Assembly (NCBI GenBank): GCA_029932445.1
Contig: JAOZQB010000079.1
Span: forward strand, 1-12,156
Direction of reading: 5' to 3'
DNA length: 12,156 bases
Origin: Bacteroidales bacterium
GTDB lineage: Bacteria; Bacteroidota; Bacteroidia; Bacteroidales; JAADGE01
The first letter of the stretch is position 1. Each line of letters begins with the position of its first letter. A model generated the notes under the pieces. It saw nothing but the letters and a program-made list of their open reading frames with translations. It was not told where the DNA came from and did no database searches. Made by a program: the position numbers and the translations under genes. Shown in pieces: positions 1 to 6,787 of this stretch.

Positions 1-55
1 AGCGTTTCGGACCGACGCCTTTTAAAAATTGTATGTCTTTTTGAAGTTCTTGCAA
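1..55 (-). CDS. recG: ATP-dependent DNA helicase RecG, N-terminal fragment (cut by left edge)
   Basis: Read on the minus strand from position 55, a TTG codon opens a frame whose 18 visible residues include DIQFLKGVGPKR. RecG proteins of Bacteroidota begin with this kind of sequence (a short leader, then a [IL]xxLKGVGPxR stretch that starts the wedge-containing N-terminal region). RecG remodels stalled replication forks and Holliday junctions in the cytoplasm. The TTG is chosen because the family begins close to this motif. The only in-frame ATG lies upstream at 106-104 and would add a hydrophobic leader (MTFYLLTFSF...) made entirely from a low-complexity repeat, which is not expected for RecG. 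The rest of the gene is outside the window, so helicase motifs cannot be checked. The call rests on one short motif, and the symbol is tentative. Confidence 0.68.
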   Translation of the reverse strand, partial: MQELQKDIQFLKGVGPKR

Positions 56-64
56 GCAGAAAGA

Positions 65-136
65 GTTAAAAGTTGAAAGGAAAAAGTTAAAAGGTAAAAG
101 GTCATATCAGCACTTTCACCTTTTTACTTTTTACTT
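65..136. repeat. Purine-rich degenerate repeat with imperfect hairpin
   Basis: The stretch 65-103 is built from repeated AGTTAAAAG/GTTGAAAG/GGTAAAAGG units. It is followed by a near-inverse copy: 86-103 pairs with 119-136 at 15 of 18 positions around a 15-base loop. It lies between the 311-aa gene and the recG start. It could act as a weak terminator or processing site in the minus-strand transcript, but the stem is AT-rich and there is no clean U-tract, so that role is inference. Confidence 0.5.
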
Positions 137-145
137 AAAACTGCA

Positions 146-1081
146 TTAAAACAAACGTTCTTTTTTTAAAACCAATCCGCCGGTTTGTTCAACCCAAATA
201 ACAATGCTTTGTCCTTTTTGAATTCTATTAATAAAATGCGGAGCAGCAGCATAGAAGCTTTTTATACCTTCCCGGCGTGCTTTTTCCTGATTAGTCATAA
301 ATTCTGCAAATTCTTTAAGCCGTGCATAATAACCGGCTTCGTCAATTCCGTATATTTCATCTTCATCTCGATGGAAAACATAAGGAACTCCGACACTGTC
401 GGTTGTTTGAAGTTTAATGCCGTCATCTTTTGCGACTTCTTCACTGAAAATCATGTACGGCATTACCAGATTAACTTTATTGCCGCTTTCAATTTCGGAA
501 TAATCAAAATTCATTACGTAATTTAAAAAATAAATATCATGTCCTTTAATTTCAATTGATTGCGGATTTGGTAAATAATCATCTAATTTATAATCGTAAT
601 AATACACTTTTAATTTAGTAATATTATTAACATAATCGACATCTTCGATGTTTAGTTTGGCAACAATATAACTTTTATCCAGATTTTTGACGACGGTTCT
701 CAGTTCGCTGATACGTTTTTGGTTATTTACATAATCATCGATGGTCGTAAAGGCATTCGATAAACCGACAATTCCGAACAGAATTAAAAAAACACCGAGC
801 AGAACCGGTAGTTTGTAAATAATTCCCATAAAAGATTTAATCAGTTCACTGAAAAAAATATAGGTTTTTTCTGCAAAGGACGGTCTTAAATTTCTGCTGA
901 TAGCTTCATGAGCTATTTTTCTGACTTTTAAAGCATTATAGATTGTAAAAATCAGATAAAGAATGAGGAAAAGCAGTAATAATAAATATCCGGTTTTTGT
1001 TGTGAATAAAAACAGAATGAAATCGGAAATCGGTTTTAAAAACCAATTAATTTGTTGTAATAATTCTTGTGAGTTGCCCAT
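146..1081 (-). CDS. Unrecognised two-pass membrane protein with extracytoplasmic domain (paralogue of the 203-aa neighbour)
   Basis: I do not recognise a named family. The 311-aa product starts MGNSQELLQQ. It has a strongly hydrophobic stretch at about residues 20-48 (GYLLLLLFLILYLIF) and a second membrane segment at about 91-110 (LPVLLGVFLILFGIVGL). These flank a basic cytoplasmic-type loop of about 40 residues (KVRKIAHEA...). After the second segment comes a short heptad-like helix (about 117-136), then roughly 170 residues of mixed beta-rich sequence that should lie outside the cytoplasmic membrane. That last part resembles the corresponding part of the protein encoded just upstream at 1190-1801: VMPYMIF against AFPTKIF, DDGIKL against KNGIVL, GVP against GFP, and a near-C-terminal TGGLVL against KGGIEV. 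No catalytic motif is visible. The gene sits 108 bases after the 203-aa gene on the same strand, so the two may be co-transcribed. Confidence 0.8.
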   Translation of the reverse strand: MGNSQELLQQINWFLKPISDFILFLFTTKTGYLLLLLFLILYLIFTIYNALKVRKIAHEAISRNLRPSFAEKTYIFFSELIKSFMGIIYKLPVLLGVFLILFGIVGLSNAFTTIDDYVNNQKRISELRTVVKNLDKSYIVAKLNIEDVDYVNNITKLKVYYYDYKLDDYLPNPQSIEIKGHDIYFLNYVMNFDYSEIESGNKVNLVMPYMIFSEEVAKDDGIKLQTTDSVGVPYVFHRDEDEIYGIDEAGYYARLKEFAEFMTNQEKARREGIKSFYAAAPHFINRIQKGQSIVIWVEQTGGLVLKKERLF

Positions 1082-1088
1082 TTTCTTG

Positions 1089-1118
1089 AGTTAAAAGTTA
1101 AATGTATAAAGTTGAAAG
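1089..1118. repeat. Second copy of the AGTTAAAAGTT / GTTGAAAG repeat
   Basis: The bases AGTTAAAAGTT at 1089-1099 and GTTGAAAG at 1111-1118 repeat the units seen at 65-80. This copy lies just upstream of the start of the 311-aa gene, so the same degenerate element brackets that gene on both sides. The match is by eye and the sequence is of low complexity, so it may be a dispersed spacer repeat rather than a functional site. Confidence 0.45.
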
Positions 1119-1189
1119 CTTATAGATTTCGTTTTTAGTATTGCAATCGCAATAATTTTAATAATTCGTATTTAAACAATTTTTAATAA

Positions 1190-1801
1190 TTATATATCTT
1201 CGGTAACCTCGATACCGCCTTTTGTATGAATAACAATTTTATAAATATGGTTTACCTGAAATTCGTTTAGTTTTGCAATGTCTTGAACCATACTTCCGTA
1301 GATGCCTTTTATATCTTCTGTTCTTCCATTTTTAATTTTTCCGAAAAGTTCTGTCATTAAATTGATATATTCTTCATCGGCTCCGTTTGTGCTCATGGTT
1401 TGGGGAAAACCGTGGTCATCATAATATTTAAATAGTACTATTCCATTTTTTGCCGGAATTTTATTTGTAAATATTTTTGTAGGAAAAGCAATTTTTAAGT
1501 CTTTTTTTATCGGAACAATGTTAAAATCAAAAGATAATTCTTGCCCGGGGAGTGTTAATGTATCGGCATAAAATTCAACAGTATCTTGGTCGTAAAATTT
1601 GATTACAAAAGTAATTTGATCCGTATCTTTTTCCAATATTTTAAATCGCATCGGTACGGTTTCTCTTTTCAAAAATTCGACTTTGTCTTCCAATTTGACA
1701 ATCTTTTTTTCTTGTTGCTTAGTGAGGTAATCAAATCCGTAGTATGCAGCGGCAGCAATTGCTCCGATAATAAGAATTATAATTAATATTTTCCCTTTCA
1801 T
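1190..1801 (-). CDS. Unrecognised single-pass membrane-anchored protein (paralogue of the 311-aa neighbour)
   Basis: The 203-aa product has a short basic start (MKGK) and one uncleaved-looking membrane segment at about residues 5-22 (ILIIILIIGAIAAAAYYGF). A charged coiled-coil stretch follows at about 27-46 (KQQEKKIVKLEDKVEFLKRE). A beta-rich domain to residue 203 should lie outside the cytoplasmic membrane. There is no lipobox, no cysteine pair and no catalytic motif, and I do not recognise the family. Residues from about 50 onward align colinearly with the last 170 residues of the downstream 311-aa protein, including FPTKIF, NGIVL, HGFP and the terminal KGGIEV. The pair therefore looks like a tandem duplication followed by gain or loss of the extra N-terminal membrane segment. 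The gene lies between the MBL hydrolase and the 311-aa gene, all on one strand. Confidence 0.78.
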   Translation of the reverse strand: MKGKILIIILIIGAIAAAAYYGFDYLTKQQEKKIVKLEDKVEFLKRETVPMRFKILEKDTDQITFVIKFYDQDTVEFYADTLTLPGQELSFDFNIVPIKKDLKIAFPTKIFTNKIPAKNGIVLFKYYDDHGFPQTMSTNGADEEYINLMTELFGKIKNGRTEDIKGIYGSMVQDIAKLNEFQVNHIYKIVIHTKGGIEVTEDI

Positions 1802-1810
1802 TTTTCTGTT

Positions 1811-1891
1811 GTTTAAATGTTTAGTGTTTAATGCTTAGCTGTTTGAAATTGTAAATTTTAATTATCAATTATCAATTTTGAATTTTCAATT
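1811..1891. repeat. Two further AT-rich degenerate repeats at a gene junction
   Basis: Positions 1811-1833 carry tandem variants of GTTTAAATG/TTTAGTG/TTTAATG. Positions 1861-1891 carry a different family, repeated ATTATCAATT followed by TTGAATTTTCAATT. The second block overlaps the end of the MBL hydrolase gene, whose last codons (for LKIQN and TGA) are made of repeat sequence. Repeats of this sort are common in spacers of Bacteroidota genomes, as I recall. I see no sign that they encode anything. Confidence 0.5.
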
Positions 1892-2642
1892 GCAAACCGT
1901 CATAAGCTAAATTAATATGTTTAGGTAAATTCTTAATATCTTCATGTTCAAAACTTAATTTATGGCTGATATGGGTAAAAAATGCCCGTTTCGGTTTTAC
2001 TTCTTCAATAATCTCAAGTGCTTCTTCCAAATTAAAATGTGAAACATGTTTTTTTCTTCTTAAAGCATTAATTACCAGTGTATCAAGATTTTTCAATTTT
2101 TCTTTTTCATGACTGCTAATATAATTCATATCCGTGATGTACGCAAAATTTTTAATGCGATAACCGAAAACCGGAAGTTTCATGTGCATCCCTCTTACAG
2201 GAATTATTTCAATATCATCAATATAAAATGCTTTGTTTTTGATATTTATAAAATTCATTCGCGGAATGCCGGGATAGTCTTTACGCTCTTCCACATAAGC
2301 AAAATCTCTTGATTTTAAGGCATCGCAGACACGTTTTTCGGCATAAATATCCATCGGTTTTTTCTGAATGTAATTAAAAGCACGCACATCATCCAATCCG
2401 CCGATGTGATCTTTATGTTCGTGGGTGAGTAAAATTGCATCTAAATATTTGATTTTTTCACGGAGCATTTGTTGTCTGAAATCCGGGCCGGCATCAATTA
2501 AAATATTTTTATTATTCAGATTGATAAGAACCGAACTTCGCAAGCGTTTTTCTTTCGGATTTTGCGATGAACAAACCTCACAATCACATCCTATCATCGG
2601 TACTCCTTGCGAAGTTCCTGTTCCGAGAAATGTTATTTTCAA
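1872..2642 (-). CDS. PhnP-like MBL-fold metallo-hydrolase
   Basis: The 256-aa product is a metallo-beta-lactamase-fold enzyme of the PhnP-like group, whose characterised members hydrolyse cyclic phosphodiesters such as 5-phosphoribosyl 1,2-cyclic phosphate. It begins MKITFLGTGTSQGVP and carries the metal-binding HEHKDH motif at residues 74-79. Further likely ligands are H153 (GMHM), D171 (ITDMN) and H224 (FFTHISH). The GCDCEVC sequence (cysteines 19, 21 and 24) matches the structural-zinc cysteines that PhnP has near its N-terminus, which sets it apart from RNase Z and plain glyoxalases. Length is normal and cytoplasmic location is expected. No phosphonate (phn) genes are nearby, so the substrate is unknown and may not be the phosphonate-pathway one. 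The 3' end runs into an AT-rich repeat. It diverges from the secreted protease gene and is the first visible gene of the minus-strand group leading to recG. Confidence 0.9.
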   Translation of the reverse strand: MKITFLGTGTSQGVPMIGCDCEVCSSQNPKEKRLRSSVLINLNNKNILIDAGPDFRQQMLREKIKYLDAILLTHEHKDHIGGLDDVRAFNYIQKKPMDIYAEKRVCDALKSRDFAYVEERKDYPGIPRMNFINIKNKAFYIDDIEIIPVRGMHMKLPVFGYRIKNFAYITDMNYISSHEKEKLKNLDTLVINALRRKKHVSHFNLEEALEIIEEVKPKRAFFTHISHKLSFEHEDIKNLPKHINLAYDGLQLKIQN

Positions 2643-2683
2643 TGTTTTTTATTTAATTAATTCAAAATTTTACGCTAAATTAT

Positions 2684-2691
2684 TAATTTTG
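2684..2691 (+). promoter_or_regulatory. Putative -7 element for the protease gene
   Basis: TAATTTTG at 2684-2691 fits the Bacteroidota TAnnTTTG -7 consensus and lies 22 bases before the ATG at 2714, which would give a short leader. No TTG is found at the usual -33 spacing (only TTC at 2661-2663), so support is limited in such AT-rich sequence. Confidence 0.38.
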
Positions 2692-2713
2692 ATGTTCTTT
2701 GCAAAGCAATATT

Positions 2714-5227
2714 ATGTTTATGAAAAAAAATATCCTTTTTCTTTTATCATTTTTCTCAGCATTTAACCTTTCAGGTCAGCTCAATATCGGCAGTCAACCT
2801 CACAGTTTTAATAAAAACAATCAATTAAAACTCCAAAACGATATTTCGAAAATTTATATACTTCCTAAATTAAATAATGAAAAGTTAAAAGCTGAAGCTG
2901 AAAAAAATGATAAAAAAGATAAACCTTGGCAGTTCGGGAAAAACATAAATGTTGATATTGACTTGAAAAAGCATGCGCTTGTTGACAGTTTGTCGGACGG
3001 GAAATTATACAGATTAATGATAATTTCTGAAGATGCTTTAACAATAAATTTAAAATTCAGCAAGTTCAAAATTCCCGATAAGGCAACTTTATATATTTAT
3101 AATGCTGATAAATCGGATATTTTGGGCGGATTTACTTCCTCAAATATGCAAAAAAGCGGAACCTTTGCTACAAGTTTAATAAAAGGTGATAAAATTATTT
3201 TAGAATATTTTGAGCCGAATGAAGCCGAAATTTCCGGAGAATTAGCAATCGGACGAGTAACACACGGTTTCAGAGGAGTAGGGGAATACGGAAAAGGTTT
3301 CGGTAATTCGGGCGATTGCAATATGAATGTTGCTTGTGATACAATTAATTGGGGAAATGAGATTAAATCAGTTTGTATGTTGGTAAGCGGCGGTTCGGGT
3401 TTTTGTTCGGCATCTTTAATTAATAACACGCAAGAAGACGGTACACCCTATATATTAACGGCAAATCATTGTTATGAAGATCCTTCGGATTTAGTTTTTA
3501 TGTTTAATTGGCAAAGTGCAACTTGTGAAAACCCTGCCGTTTCTCCTTCACATGATGATTTATCCGGTGCGGTTTTACGGGCAAGAGATTACGAATCGGA
3601 TTTTTGCTTGTTTGAAATGAACGATATTCCGCCATATACTTATAAGGTGTATTATGCCGGATGGAATAATGAAGATGCGCCATCGACAAGTTCCGTTTGC
3701 ATTCATCATCCGAGTGCGGATATTAAAAAGATTTCTTATGATGATAATGCTTCAGTAACGGATTATTATCTCGGAAGTTCAAGTGACAATCAATCTCACT
3801 GGAAAGTTATTTGGGACCGAAATACGACAACCGAAGGCGGTTCATCCGGGTCTCCGTTATTTGACCAAAATCATAAGATAATAGGACAATTACACGGCGG
3901 ATATGCTTCCTGTTCAAATCTTGATGAGCCGGATTGGTTCGGGAAATTTTCATATTCTTGGGCAACCGGCGAAACACCGGAAACGCGATTGAAAGATTGG
4001 TTAGACCCCTTAAATTTGAACGTTACGGAATTTGACGGGTATGATCCTAATTTACCTTTAGAAGATAATGATGCCCAAGTTCTGAAAATAAATGCACCTG
4101 AAAATTATTATTTCGGAGAAAATTCATTTACGCCTTCCGTAAAAATAAGAAACAGAGGTAATCAAAATCTGACTTCCGTAAATGTTTCATATCAGATTGA
4201 TAATAAGGAAATTAATACAAAGATTTGGAACGGAAATTTATCAACGGGAGAAATTATTGATATTAGTTTTGATGAGATTACATTGAGTTTTGCAAAACAC
4301 GACATAAAAGTTTGGACCGATAAGCCGAACGGTTTACCCGACGGTTATGTGTTTAATGATACTTTACAAACAGATTTTTATGTTTATGATGTTGTCTTTT
4401 TCGATGATTTTGAGAATGCAAATATTTGGGAACTTTCCGGTGAATTTCAAATAGGAAGCCCTGAAAATCTTGGTGGCGAAAAAGGATTTCCCGACCCTGA
4501 AACTGCCTTTTCCGGAAATTCTGTTCTCGGGACTGATTTAAGCGGTTTAGGGCAACATCCCGGGGATTATGAAAATGAAATTTCATGGGATAAAGAATAT
4601 GCAATATCGCCGATGATTGATTGCCGAAATTATGAAAATTGTTTGTTGAATTTTAAACGACAATTGGGAATTGATAAATATAAATTCGATAAAGCAGATA
4701 TTGAGATTTTATCGGATACCGGCGATTGGCAGACCGTTTGGAAAAATACGAATACGGTTATTTCTGATATTGATTGGACAAATCAAACAATTGATATTTC
4801 CGGTTTTGCCGACGGCAGAAAAATATTAATTCGGTTTTCTGTTGGTCCCACTGACCATGCTGACCAATACTGCGGTTGGAATATTGATGATTTTATGATT
4901 GCCGGAAATGAAATTTCAGATCCCGATATTCGGGAAGCTGATGTTTTTGTATATCCTAATCCGTCAACTGGCTATTTTTATATTGATTTTTTAAATCTTA
5001 AAAGCATAACTTTTGCGGATGTGCTTGTGTCTGATTTATCCGGAAAAATCGTTTTTCAAAAACACTTTTCCGAAAATGAAATAAAATTGATTAATAATTC
5101 AAGTTTCCGGAAAAATTTGATAAAGATTAATTTAAAAGAAAATAATTCGGGTATTTTTATTGTAAATATAAAGACAAATGATATGAATTATACAAGCAAA
5201 ATCATATTATTTTCTGAAAAAAAGTAA
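2714..5227 (+). CDS. Secreted lysyl-endopeptidase-like serine protease with T9SS sorting domain
   Basis: With the ATG at 2714 the product is 837 aa; ATG 2720 (MKKNILF) is equally plausible, and an in-frame TTG at 2699 is not needed. In order it has: a signal peptide to about residue 22 (ending NLSGQ); a probable propeptide; a trypsin-fold protease domain (about 200-435); a beta-sandwich segment with a KIRNRGNQNL motif (about 450-560); a MAM/immune-inhibitor-A-like jelly-roll (about 560-740, FDDFEN to WNIDDFMIAG); and a T9SS type A C-terminal domain (746-837, starting VYPNPSTGYF). Triad residues by comparison with Achromobacter lysyl endopeptidase are H252 (TANHC), D296 (ESDFCLFEM) and S378 (GGSSGSPLF), followed by GQLHGG. 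An aspartate before WFGKF could form a lysine-selecting S1 pocket, which is inference. It should cross the outer membrane by T9SS and be released or surface-attached. It stands alone, convergent with the barrel gene. Confidence 0.9.
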   Translation: MFMKKNILFLLSFFSAFNLSGQLNIGSQPHSFNKNNQLKLQNDISKIYILPKLNNEKLKAEAEKNDKKDKPWQFGKNINVDIDLKKHALVDSLSDGKLYRLMIISEDALTINLKFSKFKIPDKATLYIYNADKSDILGGFTSSNMQKSGTFATSLIKGDKIILEYFEPNEAEISGELAIGRVTHGFRGVGEYGKGFGNSGDCNMNVACDTINWGNEIKSVCMLVSGGSGFCSASLINNTQEDGTPYILTANHCYEDPSDLVFMFNWQSATCENPAVSPSHDDLSGAVLRARDYESDFCLFEMNDIPPYTYKVYYAGWNNEDAPSTSSVCIHHPSADIKKISYDDNASVTDYYLGSSSDNQSHWKVIWDRNTTTEGGSSGSPLFDQNHKIIGQLHGGYASCSNLDEPDWFGKFSYSWATGETPETRLKDWLDPLNLNVTEFDGYDPNLPLEDNDAQVLKINAPENYYFGENSFTPSVKIRNRGNQNLTSVNVSYQIDNKEINTKIWNGNLSTGEIIDISFDEITLSFAKHDIKVWTDKPNGLPDGYVFNDTLQTDFYVYDVVFFDDFENANIWELSGEFQIGSPENLGGEKGFPDPETAFSGNSVLGTDLSGLGQHPGDYENEISWDKEYAISPMIDCRNYENCLLNFKRQLGIDKYKFDKADIEILSDTGDWQTVWKNTNTVISDIDWTNQTIDISGFADGRKILIRFSVGPTDHADQYCGWNIDDFMIAGNEISDPDIREADVFVYPNPSTGYFYIDFLNLKSITFADVLVSDLSGKIVFQKHFSENEIKLINNSSFRKNLIKINLKENNSGIFIVNIKTNDMNYTSKIILFSEKK

Positions 5228-5239
5228 TTTATATTATTT

Positions 5240-6031
5240 TTATTTGCCGGTTTTATTCTTTTTAGAAGTATTAAAAATCAATGAAATTCCAATTCGATTA
5301 TATCCGAATATATGTTCGCCTTCTCCCGAATCATGAAATGTCCAACCTGTAACCAGACAATTTTCAATGTCATAGTTCCTGTAAACAGGAGCTCCCATTT
5401 CATAAAACAGTGATATTCCTGCATTTTTTGATTTGTTAAAAATATCAACTCCGATATTTATATAAGATAATCCGGAAACATAATCATACCCGTTTCCGTA
5501 TGTTTTCGTATTATCTTTATTATAAATTCCGTGATAAACGCTGTAATAGCCCCAATAAAAACCAAACCAAGGTTGTAATGTTTTTTTATGTTGAAGATAT
5601 GCTTTTAATCCTAATCTGAAACCTGTTGTATTTACATTGTAAAAAACATCTTCATCAAAAGGACCTACTTCCCTGCTATTGTAATCAGTTTTTTCAAAAA
5701 TCCAATCACTTGATGCATGACTGTTTTGATATGCTACAGGTGTTTTTCTTGTATACTTGTTTATGTCAAAATATAATGATAAGTTCTCAAGAAAATGATA
5801 ATTAATGTTTATGCCGAAAGCTGTTCCGTAATACGGAGTACCGGAAATACTTACGGTGTTTTCTATCGGAATTGCGGGAACGCTTCCGCCCCAGATACCG
5901 TTGTGTAATATTAAATCAAAACCTATTGTTGCATGAGTTTTGAATTTATAGTAAAGACTGTCTGTAGTTTGTGATTGCATATATAATGAAGAAAATAACA
6001 TGAAAACTAAGTATAAACCGGCGTTTTTCAT
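5240..6031 (-). CDS. Probable outer-membrane beta-barrel protein
   Basis: The 263-aa product has a clear signal peptide (MKNAGLYLVFMLFSSLYMQSQ, cleavage likely after residue 20 or so). The rest is made of alternating polar/aromatic strands, for example GTAFGININYHFLENLSLYFDI, TTGFRLGLKAYLQHKK and PWFGFYWGYYSVY, ending in a hydrophobic last strand (GYNRIGISLIFN) and a short basic tail. This is the pattern of small outer-membrane beta-barrels of Bacteroidota (OmpW/porin-like or 'outer membrane protein beta-barrel' families). No specific family motif or ligand can be named. It is a single gene, ending 12 bases from the end of the protease gene on the opposite strand and diverging from rnhA across a 250-base spacer. 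That the neighbouring T9SS substrate uses it is possible but not supported by sequence. Confidence 0.72.
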   Translation of the reverse strand: MKNAGLYLVFMLFSSLYMQSQTTDSLYYKFKTHATIGFDLILHNGIWGGSVPAIPIENTVSISGTPYYGTAFGININYHFLENLSLYFDINKYTRKTPVAYQNSHASSDWIFEKTDYNSREVGPFDEDVFYNVNTTGFRLGLKAYLQHKKTLQPWFGFYWGYYSVYHGIYNKDNTKTYGNGYDYVSGLSYINIGVDIFNKSKNAGISLFYEMGAPVYRNYDIENCLVTGWTFHDSGEGEHIFGYNRIGISLIFNTSKKNKTGK

Positions 6032-6228
6032 AATCGATAATTTTAGTTAATAAATTAATTGCTAAATTTGTGATGTTTAAAGTTTTTTATTATCTTTAAT
6101 ATCCGGAATAAAAGTTACATTTTTTTTATTTATAATGCAAGTCATTTAAAGTAATTTTTTTGAATATTTAAGGTTTTTAATTTTTCAAATCAATTAAAAA
6201 TTGAGCTTATAATATTTTGTATTATTAG

Positions 6229-6256
6229 TTGAAAATAGGCATAAATACTACTTTTG
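6229..6256 (+). promoter_or_regulatory. Bacteroidota-type promoter for rnhA
   Basis: TTG at 6229-6231 and TACTTTTG at 6249-6256 are separated by 17 bases, matching the TTG(-33)/TAnnTTTG(-7) arrangement of primary sigma-factor promoters in this phylum. The ATG of rnhA follows 25 bases later with no Shine-Dalgarno sequence. The rest of the divergent spacer 6032-6228 is plain AT-rich sequence in which I see no gene or further site. Confidence 0.6.
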
Positions 6257-6281
6257 TGAAAAATATTGTGTAAAGTGAATT

Positions 6282-6764
6282 ATGAATAATATTGATAATG
6301 AAATAGTTATTTATACAGACGGAAGTTGTCATACACAATTAAAAACAGGTGCTTGGGCTGCAATTATTTTAATTGATGAAAAGGAAGAAATAGTTTTAAA
6401 AGATATTGAAATTGATACCACACATAACAGAATGGAATTACTATCCGTTATTAAAGCTTTGGATTATATTAAGGAACATCATTTTGAAAAATATAAAATT
6501 ACGGTAAAATCAGACAGTCAATATGTTATCGGAATTAAGAACAGAACAGAAAAATTAATATCTTCCGGTTTTATGACTAAAAAAGAAAACCCTGTTCAAA
6601 ATGTTGACTTGTTGAAACAATTAATTTCGTTAAGCAATTCATTAAATGTTGAATTTATAAAAGTAAAAGCCCATCAAAAAAAGACAAATATCCGAAACTA
6701 TAATCGCATTGTTGATAAAATTTCACGAAAATTGGTTCGTGATTATGTAAAAAAGAAATTATAG
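6282..6764 (+). CDS. rnhA: Ribonuclease HI
   Basis: The 160-aa product is a single-domain RNase HI, which cuts the RNA strand of RNA-DNA hybrids (R-loops, Okazaki primers) in the cytoplasm with two metal ions. All four catalytic carboxylates are present: D13 in VIYTDGS, E52 in NRMEL, D78 in KSDSQYV and D145 in the C-terminal helix. H131 (VKAH) stands where the mobile catalytic histidine is found. Length is typical of the bacterial enzyme without the eukaryotic hybrid-binding domain. The C-terminal part is divergent: the common KGHxGxxxNExxDxLA pattern appears as KAHQKKTNIRNYNRIVDKISRKL. The best promoter in the window lies directly upstream. The RsmI-like gene begins 23 bases after the stop, so the two are probably co-transcribed. 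Confidence 0.9.
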   Translation: MNNIDNEIVIYTDGSCHTQLKTGAWAAIILIDEKEEIVLKDIEIDTTHNRMELLSVIKALDYIKEHHFEKYKITVKSDSQYVIGIKNRTEKLISSGFMTKKENPVQNVDLLKQLISLSNSLNVEFIKVKAHQKKTNIRNYNRIVDKISRKLVRDYVKKKL

Positions 6765-6787
6765 TATTTAAATAATAAAAAAAAATC

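Noticed and set aside
185..526. Plus-strand open frame of 113 codons inside the 311-aa gene
   Set aside because: It is antisense to a protein with clear membrane segments and a paralogue next door, and its translation has no family features.
1139..1154. Small inverted repeat TATTGC-AATC-GCAATA between the 203-aa and 311-aa genes
   Set aside because: Six-base arms with a four-base loop are expected often by chance in AT-rich DNA; no -7 box or U-tract accompanies it.
2854..3689. Three minus-strand open frames within the protease gene
   Set aside because: They are shadows of a long frame with complete signal, catalytic and sorting domains; their translations are low-complexity.
6032..6228. Possible small gene or RNA in the divergent spacer before rnhA
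   Set aside because: Only AT-rich sequence without a convincing frame, stem-loop or second promoter was found.
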